Assembly: GCA_002400405.1 (NCBI GenBank)
Contig: DHFM01000058.1
Coordinates: 8,447-21,695 of the forward strand
Source of the DNA: Candidatus Moranbacteria bacterium UBA4824
GTDB taxonomy: Bacteria; Patescibacteriota; Minisyncoccia; Moranbacterales; UBA2206
Reading direction: 5' to 3'
DNA: 13,249 nucleotides
How positions within the stretch are numbered: the first letter of the stretch is position 1; each line of letters starts with the position of its first letter. Below are positions 6,240-12,307 of this stretch, in pieces. Below the pieces are notes generated by a model. It was not told the origin of the DNA. It was given only the letters and a program-made list of their open reading frames with translations, and ran no database searches. The translations under genes were made by a program, and so were the position numbers.

Positions 6240-6313
6240 AAAAAAACTTATTTATCATTTAGAATAAAAGCAAATTTAAAAAAGAAAAAAGAAAGAATTT
6301 TACATCACATAAC
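6240..6313. repeat. Right terminal inverted repeat of the restriction-modification unit
   Basis: Partner of 3009-3084 (29-bp exact core at 6266-6294). Its outer end is CATAAC at 6308-6313, which is also the first box of the attC-like palindrome; the left copy has GATATG in the equivalent place. Confidence 0.75.
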
Positions 6314-6433
6314 AAGGCATATCCGGTTCAAAAATTTTGCACTTTATAATAAATTAAGGAAAGCAAAATTTTCTCTCCCAAATTTTTCCTCCGCTACGCT
6401 TCAGAAAAACTTCGGATATGCCTAACGTTAATC
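6307..6433 (+). other. attC-like palindromic recombination site
   Basis: The order is ACATAAC (6307-6313), spacer AA, GGCATATCCG (6316-6325), an 87-nt middle with its own AAAATTTTGC/GCAAAATTTT stem (6331-6340/6363-6372), CGGATATGCC (6413-6422), spacer TAAC, then GTTAATC (6427-6433). Complementary arms with unequal spacers and terminal AAC/GTT triplets match the R''-L''-L'-R' plan of integron attC sites, and 127 bp is within their size range. GTTAATC departs from the textbook GTTRRRY. The right end overlaps the stop codon of the convergent glycosyltransferase gene. Confidence 0.55.
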
Positions 6434-7660
6434 GGCTAATAATACTTCCGCTATTTCTTTTGCACATTTTTCCCAACTAAATCTTTTGACATTTTTAAAA
6501 CCTTTTTCTATTATAGCATTTCTAAAATTTTCATCACTAATTATCTTGTAAATTGAATCGGCAATGCTTATCGGTTCAGTTGGAGTTGCATAAGCCACGC
6601 TATCTCCACCCACTTCAGGCAAAGAAGAAACATTAGAAGTAACTACCGGAACTCCCAAGCTTTGAGCTTCCAAAATAGGCAAACCAAAACCCTCATAGAA
6701 TGTAGGAAATAAAAATATATCAGCATTTTTTATCAGCTTATATTTTTCTTCCTCTTTTATAAACCCTAGAAAAATTATTTCGTCTTTATACTTTATGCTT
6801 TCTACTTTATGCTTTATTCTTTCATAGCCATATCCAGGAGAACCAGCCAATACCAAACTATGCGGGATATTATATTTTTCTTTTAAAATCCTATAAGCTT
6901 CAATTATTCCTTCGATATTTTTCCTTTTTTCAAGTCGACCGATAAAAAGCAAGTACTTGTCATTGTCATCCTGAACTTGTTTCAGGATCTTATGAGATGC
7001 CGAAACAAGTTCGGCATGGCAAGTAGAGACTCCTTCATAAATAACCTCTATTTTATTTTTTGGTATTTTGTATAATTCAAATAAATCTTTTTTGGTATTT
7101 TGAGAAACTGTAATTATTTTTTTAGCCCATCGGCAGGATAGCTTTATCGAGTTGTGCATATAAATTCTTTCCCAAAAAGAATATCCCTCTTTCATTATTT
7201 CATATTCCAAACCATGAATAACCACAAAGGTTTTTTTCGGCCCGCCTGCATCGCTATGCGTGTTATAATCAGTTTTAATACCTAATTTTTTTAATATTTT
7301 TTGAATAAATAACGCCAGAGAAAAAAGCGAAGCATTGCGGGCAGGATGAATCACTGGCACAATATGTGCCGGAATAAAAAGAATATCTACGGGATGAAAT
7401 AGCATCTCCAAGGAAAGTCCGAATTGTGTCCAAAACCTCGGCCAAAACAAAACCTTAATTTTCCAATTTTTCGGCAACACAAAATCAATTTTTTGATTTT
7501 TTCTTAAATACAAAATAACCTGCGTCGCACCTGTAGAGACGTAGCATTGCTGCGTCTCTACTAAATGCGATACAAGATGCCTAATCACCTGATAAGAATA
7601 TTCCTCAATGCCGGTTCTTTGTTCCAAAAAGGCTCGCGAACCATCAATACCTATGATCAT
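6428..7660 (-). CDS. Glycosyltransferase family 4 with multiple repeat-encoded insertions
   Basis: A 410-aa GT-B enzyme, probably adding hexose units to a surface polysaccharide or lipid carrier; the donor and acceptor are unknown. I start at the ATG at 7660 (MIIGIDGSRAF, the usual family beginning) rather than a TTG five codons upstream that lies in AT-rich repeat DNA. The C-terminal donor domain begins at KYLLFIGRLEKRKNIEGIIEA (near 235) and has the E-x7-E motif FYEGFGLPILEAQSLGVPVV with Glu323 and Glu331. Four stretches look foreign but keep the frame: residues 34-43 (VETQQCYVST), about 107-141 (between VIHP and KKTFVVIHGLEY), 215-231 (HAELVSASHKILKQVQD) and 282-291 (IKHKVESIKY). Each coincides with palindromic or tandem-repeat DNA. 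Because conserved motifs are intact the enzyme may still work. Its stop codon sits inside the attC-like site, and it converges on the plus-strand island. Confidence 0.9.
   Translation of the reverse strand: MIIGIDGSRAFLEQRTGIEEYSYQVIRHLVSHLVETQQCYVSTGATQVILYLRKNQKIDFVLPKNWKIKVLFWPRFWTQFGLSLEMLFHPVDILFIPAHIVPVIHPARNASLFSLALFIQKILKKLGIKTDYNTHSDAGGPKKTFVVIHGLEYEIMKEGYSFWERIYMHNSIKLSCRWAKKIITVSQNTKKDLFELYKIPKNKIEVIYEGVSTCHAELVSASHKILKQVQDDNDKYLLFIGRLEKRKNIEGIIEAYRILKEKYNIPHSLVLAGSPGYGYERIKHKVESIKYKDEIIFLGFIKEEEKYKLIKNADIFLFPTFYEGFGLPILEAQSLGVPVVTSNVSSLPEVGGDSVAYATPTEPISIADSIYKIISDENFRNAIIEKGFKNVKRFSWEKCAKEIAEVLLAD
6789..6816. repeat. 14-bp tandem duplication in glycosyltransferase gene
   Basis: TACTTTATGCTTTC (6789-6802) is followed directly by TACTTTATGCTTTA (6803-6816), 13 of 14 identical. 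It encodes IKHKVESIKY in a loop after the donor-domain GYGYERI segment. Confidence 0.7.
6968..7017. repeat. Twin-hairpin palindromic element inserted in frame
   Basis: Two perfect 8-bp-stem hairpins lie side by side: ATCCTGAA-CTTGT-TTCAGGAT (6968-6988) and ATGCCGAA-ACAAG-TTCGGCAT (6997-7017). The loops CTTGT and ACAAG are complementary, so the hairpins could kiss or merge into one long cruciform. On the minus strand it reads HAELVSASHKILKQVQD, a peptide I recognise as the translation of a widespread bacterial palindromic repeat. Confidence 0.85.
7240..7345. repeat. Split palindromic repeat inside glycosyltransferase gene
   Basis: CCCGCCTGCATCGCTATGCG (7241-7260) matches the complement of the right arm of the 12170-12215 palindrome at 18 of 20 positions. 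The segment 7326-7345 matches the complement of the left arm at about 17 of 20. Here the arms are separated by a 65-nt AT-rich spacer (7261-7325) instead of a 6-nt loop. The whole block is read through in frame as about 35 residues between two conserved glycosyltransferase motifs. Confidence 0.7.
7533..7561. repeat. GTAGAGACG palindrome inserted in frame
   Basis: GTAGAGACGTAGC (7533-7545), ATT, then GCTGCGTCTCTAC (7549-7561): 12 of 13 paired, with extra pairing outside (GTCGCA near 7524, TGCGAT near 7566). This resembles GTAGAGACG palindromes common in repeat-rich bacterial genomes. It is translated as VETQQCYVST near the N-terminus of the enzyme. Confidence 0.8.
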
Positions 7661-7770
7661 AATTTTTAATTTCAAATTTTTAATTTTTAAATAATTTTTA
7701 ATACTTTAAATTTTTAAACATTAAAAATTAAGATTTATTTTAAAAATTATAAAATTAAAAATTGCAAAAA
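7661..7770. repeat. AT-rich TAAAAATT-type low-complexity spacer
   Basis: The gap between the mreB stop and the glycosyltransferase start is almost pure A/T with repeated AATTTTTAA/TTAAAAATT words. No GC-rich terminator or clear promoter is visible, so whether the glycosyltransferase is co-transcribed with mreB is unclear. Confidence 0.6.
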
Positions 7771-8778
7771 TTATTTCGAAAGCATTATAGTCCTTTTATA
7801 CAATTCCAGATTATCTAGTGCAATGCCAATACCTTTGATTACACAAAACAATGGGTCGTCAGCAATATAACTTGGCACTCCGATGGTTTTAGTGATAAGC
7901 TGATCAATATTTTTTATAAGCGCTCCGCCACCGGAAATTACCATGCCCTTATCCATAATATCCGCAGAAAGTTCCGGTGGGGTTTCTTGTAAAACCTTTT
8001 TGATAGCATTAATCATCTCGCGCAATTCATCCTGAATGGCTTCTGTAATTTCATTGGAAGAAATTTTTATCGACTTTGGTAATCCCCCCGTCAAATCTCG
8101 CCCGCGCACATCAGCATACTCTTCTTTTACTTGCGATATAGCTGAACCTATTTTTATCTTTATTTCTTCAGCTGTTCGATCTCCAATCGCTAAGCTATAT
8201 TTTCTTTTTATATAATCCGCGATAGCTTGATCAAATTTATTTCCACCTACCCGCGCACTTGTAGCGCTCACCACGCCACCCAGGGAAATAACTGCCACCT
8301 CGGAAGTTCCTCCGCCAATATTGATTATCATATTCCCTGAAGCATTCGCAATTGGAATTCCCGCCCCAATAGCTGCTAACACTGGCTCCTTAACGACATA
8401 GGCCGCTTTAGCGCCAGCCCGAATAGCCGCATCGATTACTGCTCTTCTTTCGGTTGAAGTCACCCCCACTGGAATAGAAATCATCACTTCTGGCTTAATT
8501 AAGCGAAATCTTCCGCTAACTTTATTGATAAAATATTTTAGCATCGCTTCGGTAATTTTATAGTCAGCAATCACACCATCTTTCATTGGCCGACTGGCTT
8601 GAATTGTGTCCGGAGTGCGCCCAAGCATTTCCTTGGCCTCATTGCCCACTGCCAAAACCTTATTTTCCAAAATCGAAACCGCCACCACGCTCGGTTCATT
8701 AGCCACAATCCCTTTTCCCGGAACAAAAACTAAAATATTAGCCGTCCCCAAATCAATACCGATCTTTCTAACGAACAT
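7771..8778 (-). CDS. mreB: Rod-shape-determining actin homologue MreB
   Basis: A 335-aa ATP-dependent actin-like protein that polymerises under the membrane and guides lateral wall synthesis with RodA and its partner synthase. The nucleotide-binding signatures are present: phosphate 1 KIGIDLGTANILVFVPGKGI (5-24), phosphate 2 INIGGGTSEVAVISLGG (152-168) and the adenosine motif KGMVISGGGALIKNIDQL (277-294). SIPVGVTSTERRAV (101-114) and KEPVLAAIGAGIP (130-142) are also typical. Its length fits the family (about 335-350), though the N-terminus is short and lacks an obvious amphipathic helix beyond MFVRK. The ATG at 8778 is 11 nt after the murA stop, so it is probably translated from a shared murA-mreB transcript; no clear Shine-Dalgarno sequence is visible. 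Confidence 0.97.
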   Translation of the reverse strand: MFVRKIGIDLGTANILVFVPGKGIVANEPSVVAVSILENKVLAVGNEAKEMLGRTPDTIQASRPMKDGVIADYKITEAMLKYFINKVSGRFRLIKPEVMISIPVGVTSTERRAVIDAAIRAGAKAAYVVKEPVLAAIGAGIPIANASGNMIINIGGGTSEVAVISLGGVVSATSARVGGNKFDQAIADYIKRKYSLAIGDRTAEEIKIKIGSAISQVKEEYADVRGRDLTGGLPKSIKISSNEITEAIQDELREMINAIKKVLQETPPELSADIMDKGMVISGGGALIKNIDQLITKTIGVPSYIADDPLFCVIKGIGIALDNLELYKRTIMLSK

Positions 8779-8789
8779 ATGTTTGCAAA

Positions 8790-10052
8790 TTAATTTTTAA
8801 CTCTCCTTATTTGCGCCCCTAATTTCTTAAGTCGCTCTTCTATTTTTTCATAACCTCGATCAACCTGATATATATCATTGATAATTGTTTTTCCTGAAGC
8901 TAGCAGTCCAGCGATTATAAGTGATGCGCCAGCACGCAAATCAAAACTGGTAATTTTCTTCCCCTTGAGTTTAGTCGGACCGCTTATAACAGCCTGATGC
9001 TGATCTAAAACTTTCGCCCGCGCACCCATGCGCGCCAATTCATTGATATAATTAAATCTTCCCTCAAAAATAGTGTCAAAAATCAAAGTATCTCCAGTGG
9101 CCTGCGAAGCTAGCACACCAAAAGGAGCTTGGACATCCGAAGGAATTCCGGGATAGGTTCGTGGATCGATTTTAGAAACAGCTCGCAGTTTTTTCGCTGG
9201 GATAACCTGAATTGAATTTTTTGCGCATTTAAAATCTGCTCCAAATTCTCTAAGTTTTTCCAAGACTAAATCCAGATGATCTTCGCGCGTATTATTAATG
9301 ATAATCGGACTGCTTGTTGCTACCGCCATAATGAGAAAAGTGGCTGCTTCATTGGCATCAGGAATAATTTCATGTTTCGCTCCTCGTAAATTTTTTGAGC
9401 CAGTTATTTTCAAAGTATGCGTTCCAAGGCCATCAATCTTGGCTCCTATAGAAATTAGAAATCTACCCAAATCCTCCACGTGCGGTTCACAAGCTGAAAT
9501 TTTTATGATTGTTTTTCCACTCATTCCCGCCGCCAACATCATAGCATTTTCCGTAGCGGTCACAGAAAGTTCTCTAAGCACAACTTTTGTAGCTTTTCTT
9601 TTTTTAGAATTAACACTATAAAATTTTTCATTTTGTGAAATTTCAATTCCCATTTTGCGCATAGCTTCAAAATGCGTACCCAGCGGTCGTTTTCCAATCA
9701 CACATCCTCCAGGATGATATAGCTTAAAATTATCAAATCTAGCTGACAATGATCCCAAAAGCAAAATCGAAGAGCGCAATTTTTTTATCTTTTCCACATC
9801 CATTTTCGCTGGATCTATTTTTTCATTTTTAATGGAAATTTTTCTTTCTCCCAACCACTTGATTTTTGTCCCCATACTTTCCAAAATTTCAATCATGCGA
9901 AAAACATCTTCGATCAAAGGAAGATTATCCAAAATACATTCTTTCTTAGTCAAAATTGTCGCAGCCAAAATTGGTGTCGTGGCGTTTTTTGAACCCCGCA
10001 CATCAATTGAGCCAGCTAGTTTTTTCCCGCCAATTATTTCAAAATGTTCCAT
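8790..10052 (-). CDS. murA: UDP-N-acetylglucosamine 1-carboxyvinyltransferase MurA
   Basis: A 420-aa cytosolic enzyme that transfers enolpyruvate from phosphoenolpyruvate to UDP-GlcNAc, the first committed step of peptidoglycan synthesis. The substrate-binding Lys22-Asn23 lie in GSKNATTPILAATIL. The catalytic loop GGCVIGKRPLGTH has Cys117, the residue attacked by fosfomycin, so the enzyme is of the Cys (fosfomycin-sensitive) type by sequence. YPGIPSDVQAPFGVL and the C-terminal DRGYEKIEERLKKLGAQIRRV are also characteristic. The length matches E. coli MurA (419 aa). It is followed by mreB after 11 nt. A TATAAT stands 14 bp before its ATG, suggesting a very short leader. Confidence 0.97.
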   Translation of the reverse strand: MEHFEIIGGKKLAGSIDVRGSKNATTPILAATILTKKECILDNLPLIEDVFRMIEILESMGTKIKWLGERKISIKNEKIDPAKMDVEKIKKLRSSILLLGSLSARFDNFKLYHPGGCVIGKRPLGTHFEAMRKMGIEISQNEKFYSVNSKKRKATKVVLRELSVTATENAMMLAAGMSGKTIIKISACEPHVEDLGRFLISIGAKIDGLGTHTLKITGSKNLRGAKHEIIPDANEAATFLIMAVATSSPIIINNTREDHLDLVLEKLREFGADFKCAKNSIQVIPAKKLRAVSKIDPRTYPGIPSDVQAPFGVLASQATGDTLIFDTIFEGRFNYINELARMGARAKVLDQHQAVISGPTKLKGKKITSFDLRAGASLIIAGLLASGKTIINDIYQVDRGYEKIEERLKKLGAQIRRVKN

Positions 10053-10066
10053 AAATTAGGCTTAAA

Positions 10067-10103
10067 ATTATAATAAAACCACATATAGACTATACTATAT
10101 GTG
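10067..10103 (-). promoter_or_regulatory. Candidate murA -10 box and adjacent operator-like palindrome
   Basis: TATAAT (complement of 10067-10072) lies 14 bp upstream of the murA ATG. Just upstream, CACATATAG (10080-10088) and CTATATGTG (10095-10103) form a perfect 9-bp inverted repeat with a 6-bp spacer, in the -15 to -40 zone where a repressor or activator could bind. No TTGACA-like -35 box is present. Confidence 0.4.
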
Positions 10104-10135
10104 ACTCTAAAAATCAACTCAAACTAATTTTGTTT

Positions 10136-11380
10136 TTATTTAAAGAGATTTTTGTAATTCTTTGCCCAATACACAATCCCACTATAATAGTTGTTATTAA
10201 AAGCTCCTAAATAATTAATGGAGGCTTTTTTTATAGCTGAAGAACTATCCGAAGTAGCTCCAGCTTTTCTTAGTTTTATTGCCATCGCCATTACTCCGTC
10301 AGTAATATTCCATGGATCAGGTTTTTTATGCCCAGTATTGGCTGTTATTTGAGACTCATAACCTTTCCAAACATCTGACATAAATTGCGACACTCCCATT
10401 GCACCTCCCTGTCCAATATAACTACTCGGAGAACATGACACTTTTTTATCTTTTTTATATCCAAGATCTTTCACTATATCATAAAAAAGATCCTCTCTTT
10501 TATTAAGTAAATCTATTGAAGATTGCCATTTCTTATTCTTCTTGAGAAGTGATTTATATCTCGCCAAAGCCACTTCTACTACTTTTTTATAGGTGCATTG
10601 ACCGGTGTTAGCTCCAAGATTTGTCTCCATTTTCAAAAATCCGTATAAAACACCTTTTGGCACTCCGGTTTTCCCACTAGCATATTCAACTGCCTCCTGA
10701 ATGTTTTTGGCGCTATAAGAAGTACCCGTCACTTTCAATAAGTCGCTTTGCAATTCTACCAATTTTTTTTGCAACTCCCCAATAGTTGCCTGAGTTTCCA
10801 CAATATCACTTACTATTTCATTTTTTTCCGATTTTTTTACGGCTAAAAGTTTTTCGTGATCCTCTTTTTTTTCGGCTAATTCTTCTTTTACATCAACGAT
10901 TTTATTTTTATCTTTTTTTATCTCTTCCACTGCCAATAGAATTTTTTCTTTTACTCCGAGCATTTGATCAAAGTTTTCAAAATATTCATTGAATTTTTTT
11001 TCCCCAAAAACCGCAACCCAAGCAACTTCATCATCAACCGAATACATTTCCTGTACATAAGTCATCAAAATTTTCTTATTCAATTCTATGCGTTTTTCTA
11101 TATTTTCAAGCTCTGCTTCTTTTCTGGAAATTTCCGTTTCGGTTTTATCTAAAAGACTGACCGTGGTATTTATTTGATTTTGTGTAACGGACAAATTAGC
11201 TTGGCTCTGTTGCAATTCTTTTTGTTCTTTTTCTAATTGTTCTTGAGTTTTTTCCAAAGATTTCTTAGTCTTATTAACATCCTCGTCTGCTTGAGCAAAA
11301 AATGTTCCGCTACCAAAGTTAACCGTTGTAAAAACGATTATAAAAATAAATAATATTATTTTTTTGCTAATAAATTTCAT
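10136..11380 (-). CDS. Secreted coiled-coil peptidoglycan hydrolase with lytic-transglycosylase-like domain
   Basis: A 414-aa exported wall enzyme. Residues 1-31 form a signal peptide (MKFISKK, hydrophobic core, Ala29-Gln-Ala31 before DE). Residues about 33-215 are heptad-rich coiled coil (K/E/Q/L), with a helical break at about 108-140 (YVQEMYSVDDEVAWVAVFGEKKFNEYF), as in PcsB/CwlO-type and EnvC-type proteins controlled by FtsEX. Residues about 225-410 look like a soluble lytic transglycosylase of the MltB type: GFLKMETNLG with candidate catalytic Glu252, GGAMGVSQFMSDVW (325-338, compare GAMGPAQFMPSTW), and DPWNITDGVMAMAIKL. It would cut glycan strands during growth or division. CwlO and PcsB end in NlpC or CHAP domains, so this pairing is less usual. 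Two cysteines (262, 316) in the domain could form a disulfide. Confidence 0.85.
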   Translation of the reverse strand: MKFISKKIILFIFIIVFTTVNFGSGTFFAQADEDVNKTKKSLEKTQEQLEKEQKELQQSQANLSVTQNQINTTVSLLDKTETEISRKEAELENIEKRIELNKKILMTYVQEMYSVDDEVAWVAVFGEKKFNEYFENFDQMLGVKEKILLAVEEIKKDKNKIVDVKEELAEKKEDHEKLLAVKKSEKNEIVSDIVETQATIGELQKKLVELQSDLLKVTGTSYSAKNIQEAVEYASGKTGVPKGVLYGFLKMETNLGANTGQCTYKKVVEVALARYKSLLKKNKKWQSSIDLLNKREDLFYDIVKDLGYKKDKKVSCSPSSYIGQGGAMGVSQFMSDVWKGYESQITANTGHKKPDPWNITDGVMAMAIKLRKAGATSDSSSAIKKASINYLGAFNNNYYSGIVYWAKNYKNLFK

Positions 11381-11394
11381 ATTCTTTATAGTTT

Positions 11395-11403
11395 ATTATA
11401 GCA
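11395..11403 (-). promoter_or_regulatory. Extended -10 promoter for the wall hydrolase gene
   Basis: On the minus strand the sequence is TGCTATAAT, a perfect extended -10 element, 14 bp before the ATG at 11380. Transcription would start about 8 nt before the start codon, giving a nearly leaderless mRNA. It follows directly after the rplY terminator. Confidence 0.5.
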
Positions 11404-11412
11404 AATTTTTTC

Positions 11413-11449
11413 AAATAAAACAAAACTGCCCCGAAAGCTCGGGACAGTT
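11413..11449 (-). terminator. Intrinsic terminator of rplY
   Basis: AACTGCCCCGA (11424-11434), loop AAGC, TCGGGACAGTT (11439-11449): 10 of 11 bp paired. On the minus strand the stem is followed by TTGTTTTATTT. It lies 27 bp after the rplY stop codon and separates rplY from the next gene. Confidence 0.85.
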
Positions 11450-11476
11450 CTTGAAATATTCTTTATATTCCTCAGT

Positions 11477-12154
11477 TTATTTCTTTTCTTCTTTCGCTGG
11501 GTCTTCTCCCTCAATTGGCTTTTCTTTTTTGATCACTCCTTCAACCTTCGTCACATCAGCTTCGACTTTTTCTGAAAGTCCAGACAATTCTTCTTCACTT
11601 CGAGGAGGAGAAACAAGAGCCACCACAGTCTCCGGCTCAAGTTCAATTTTGACTTTTGGAGAAATCTTAAGATCCTTAATGCAAATATGGTCTTCAAAAG
11701 TTTTGAGGCTTGCAATATCAACTTCAATTTCTGAAGGCAAGTCCGCCGGCAAACATTTAACCGTGATTTCATCAAGACTCTTAACAAGCACTCCGCCTAA
11801 TTCTTTCACTGCCGGCGCTTCTCCACTATAGACAACTTCGACCGCTTTTTCAATTTCTTCATCCATCCTAACTTGGAAAAAATCAGCGTGAATAATGTTT
11901 CCCATTACGGGATCTTTCTGAATTTCATATATAATCACATTTCTTTTGTCTTTTTCGTCAATTTCCAATTCAATCATTGTGCTTTCTCCTGATTTCCTAA
12001 GAAGTTTTGCAAATTCAATCACATTAACCCACAAGCTCTTGGGAGTTATTTTTTTCCCATAAACTACTGCCGGCATAAGTCCTTCTTTTTTTCCGACCTT
12101 AGTTTTTCTGCCAAAGACCTCTCTAGTTTTGGCTACCAACTTTACTTTATCCAT
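11477..12154 (-). CDS. rplY: 50S ribosomal protein L25, Ctc/TL5 form
   Basis: A 225-aa ribosomal protein that binds 5S rRNA on the large subunit. The N-terminal L25 domain (1-95) shows VKLVAKTREVFGRK, LMPAVVYGKK and YEIQKDPVMGNIIHADFFQV. The second, TL5/Ctc-type beta domain (about 96-185) contains GGVLVKSLDEITVKCLPADLPSEIEVDI and the end ETVVALVSPP. The tail (186-225) is acidic and lysine/glutamate rich, as is common for the long form. It is bounded by its own promoter (12308-12335) and terminator (11413-11449), so it is likely monocistronic. The start at 12154 has no good Shine-Dalgarno sequence and lies 15 bp downstream of a GC-rich palindrome in the leader. Confidence 0.96.
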   Translation of the reverse strand: MDKVKLVAKTREVFGRKTKVGKKEGLMPAVVYGKKITPKSLWVNVIEFAKLLRKSGESTMIELEIDEKDKRNVIIYEIQKDPVMGNIIHADFFQVRMDEEIEKAVEVVYSGEAPAVKELGGVLVKSLDEITVKCLPADLPSEIEVDIASLKTFEDHICIKDLKISPKVKIELEPETVVALVSPPRSEEELSGLSEKVEADVTKVEGVIKKEKPIEGEDPAKEEKK

Positions 12155-12169
12155 GTTTTTGCCACTCTA

Positions 12170-12215
12170 CCCGCCCGCAACGCTTCGCGAAGCTCCGCGT
12201 AGCGATGCGGGCGGG
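12170..12215. repeat. GC-rich palindromic repeat in rplY leader
   Basis: CCCGCCCGCAACGCTTCGCG (12170-12189) pairs with 12196-12215 at 18 of 20 positions around a 6-nt loop. It is far more GC-rich than its surroundings, and a split copy of it lies within the glycosyltransferase gene at 7240-7345. In the rplY mRNA it would be a very stable hairpin close to the start codon. Confidence 0.85.
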
Positions 12216-12307
12216 CCTGCCCTGCATTACTTCGAAGCAAAAACAAAATCGTTTTGGTCTCTCAAGTGAAATAAAAATTAAAAAAAGCTAAAAGCTTTAT
12301 CCAGTGA

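Noticed and set aside
2125..6433. Prophage as the explanation for recombinase plus island
   Set aside because: No capsid, terminase, portal, tail or lysis gene is present; cargo is a restriction system and one small SRPBCC protein.
7661..7675. Start of the second glycosyltransferase at the upstream TTG (7675)
   Set aside because: The five extra residues come from AT-rich repeat DNA, and the family normally begins at the ATG giving MIIGIDGSRAF.
9298..10059. Plus-strand frames opposite murA
   Set aside because: Shadow frames of a strongly conserved gene with no motif of their own.
11364..11831. 155-codon plus-strand frame opposite rplY and its terminator
   Set aside because: Serine-rich antisense of the acidic L25 tail; it crosses the rplY terminator and lacks a start signal.
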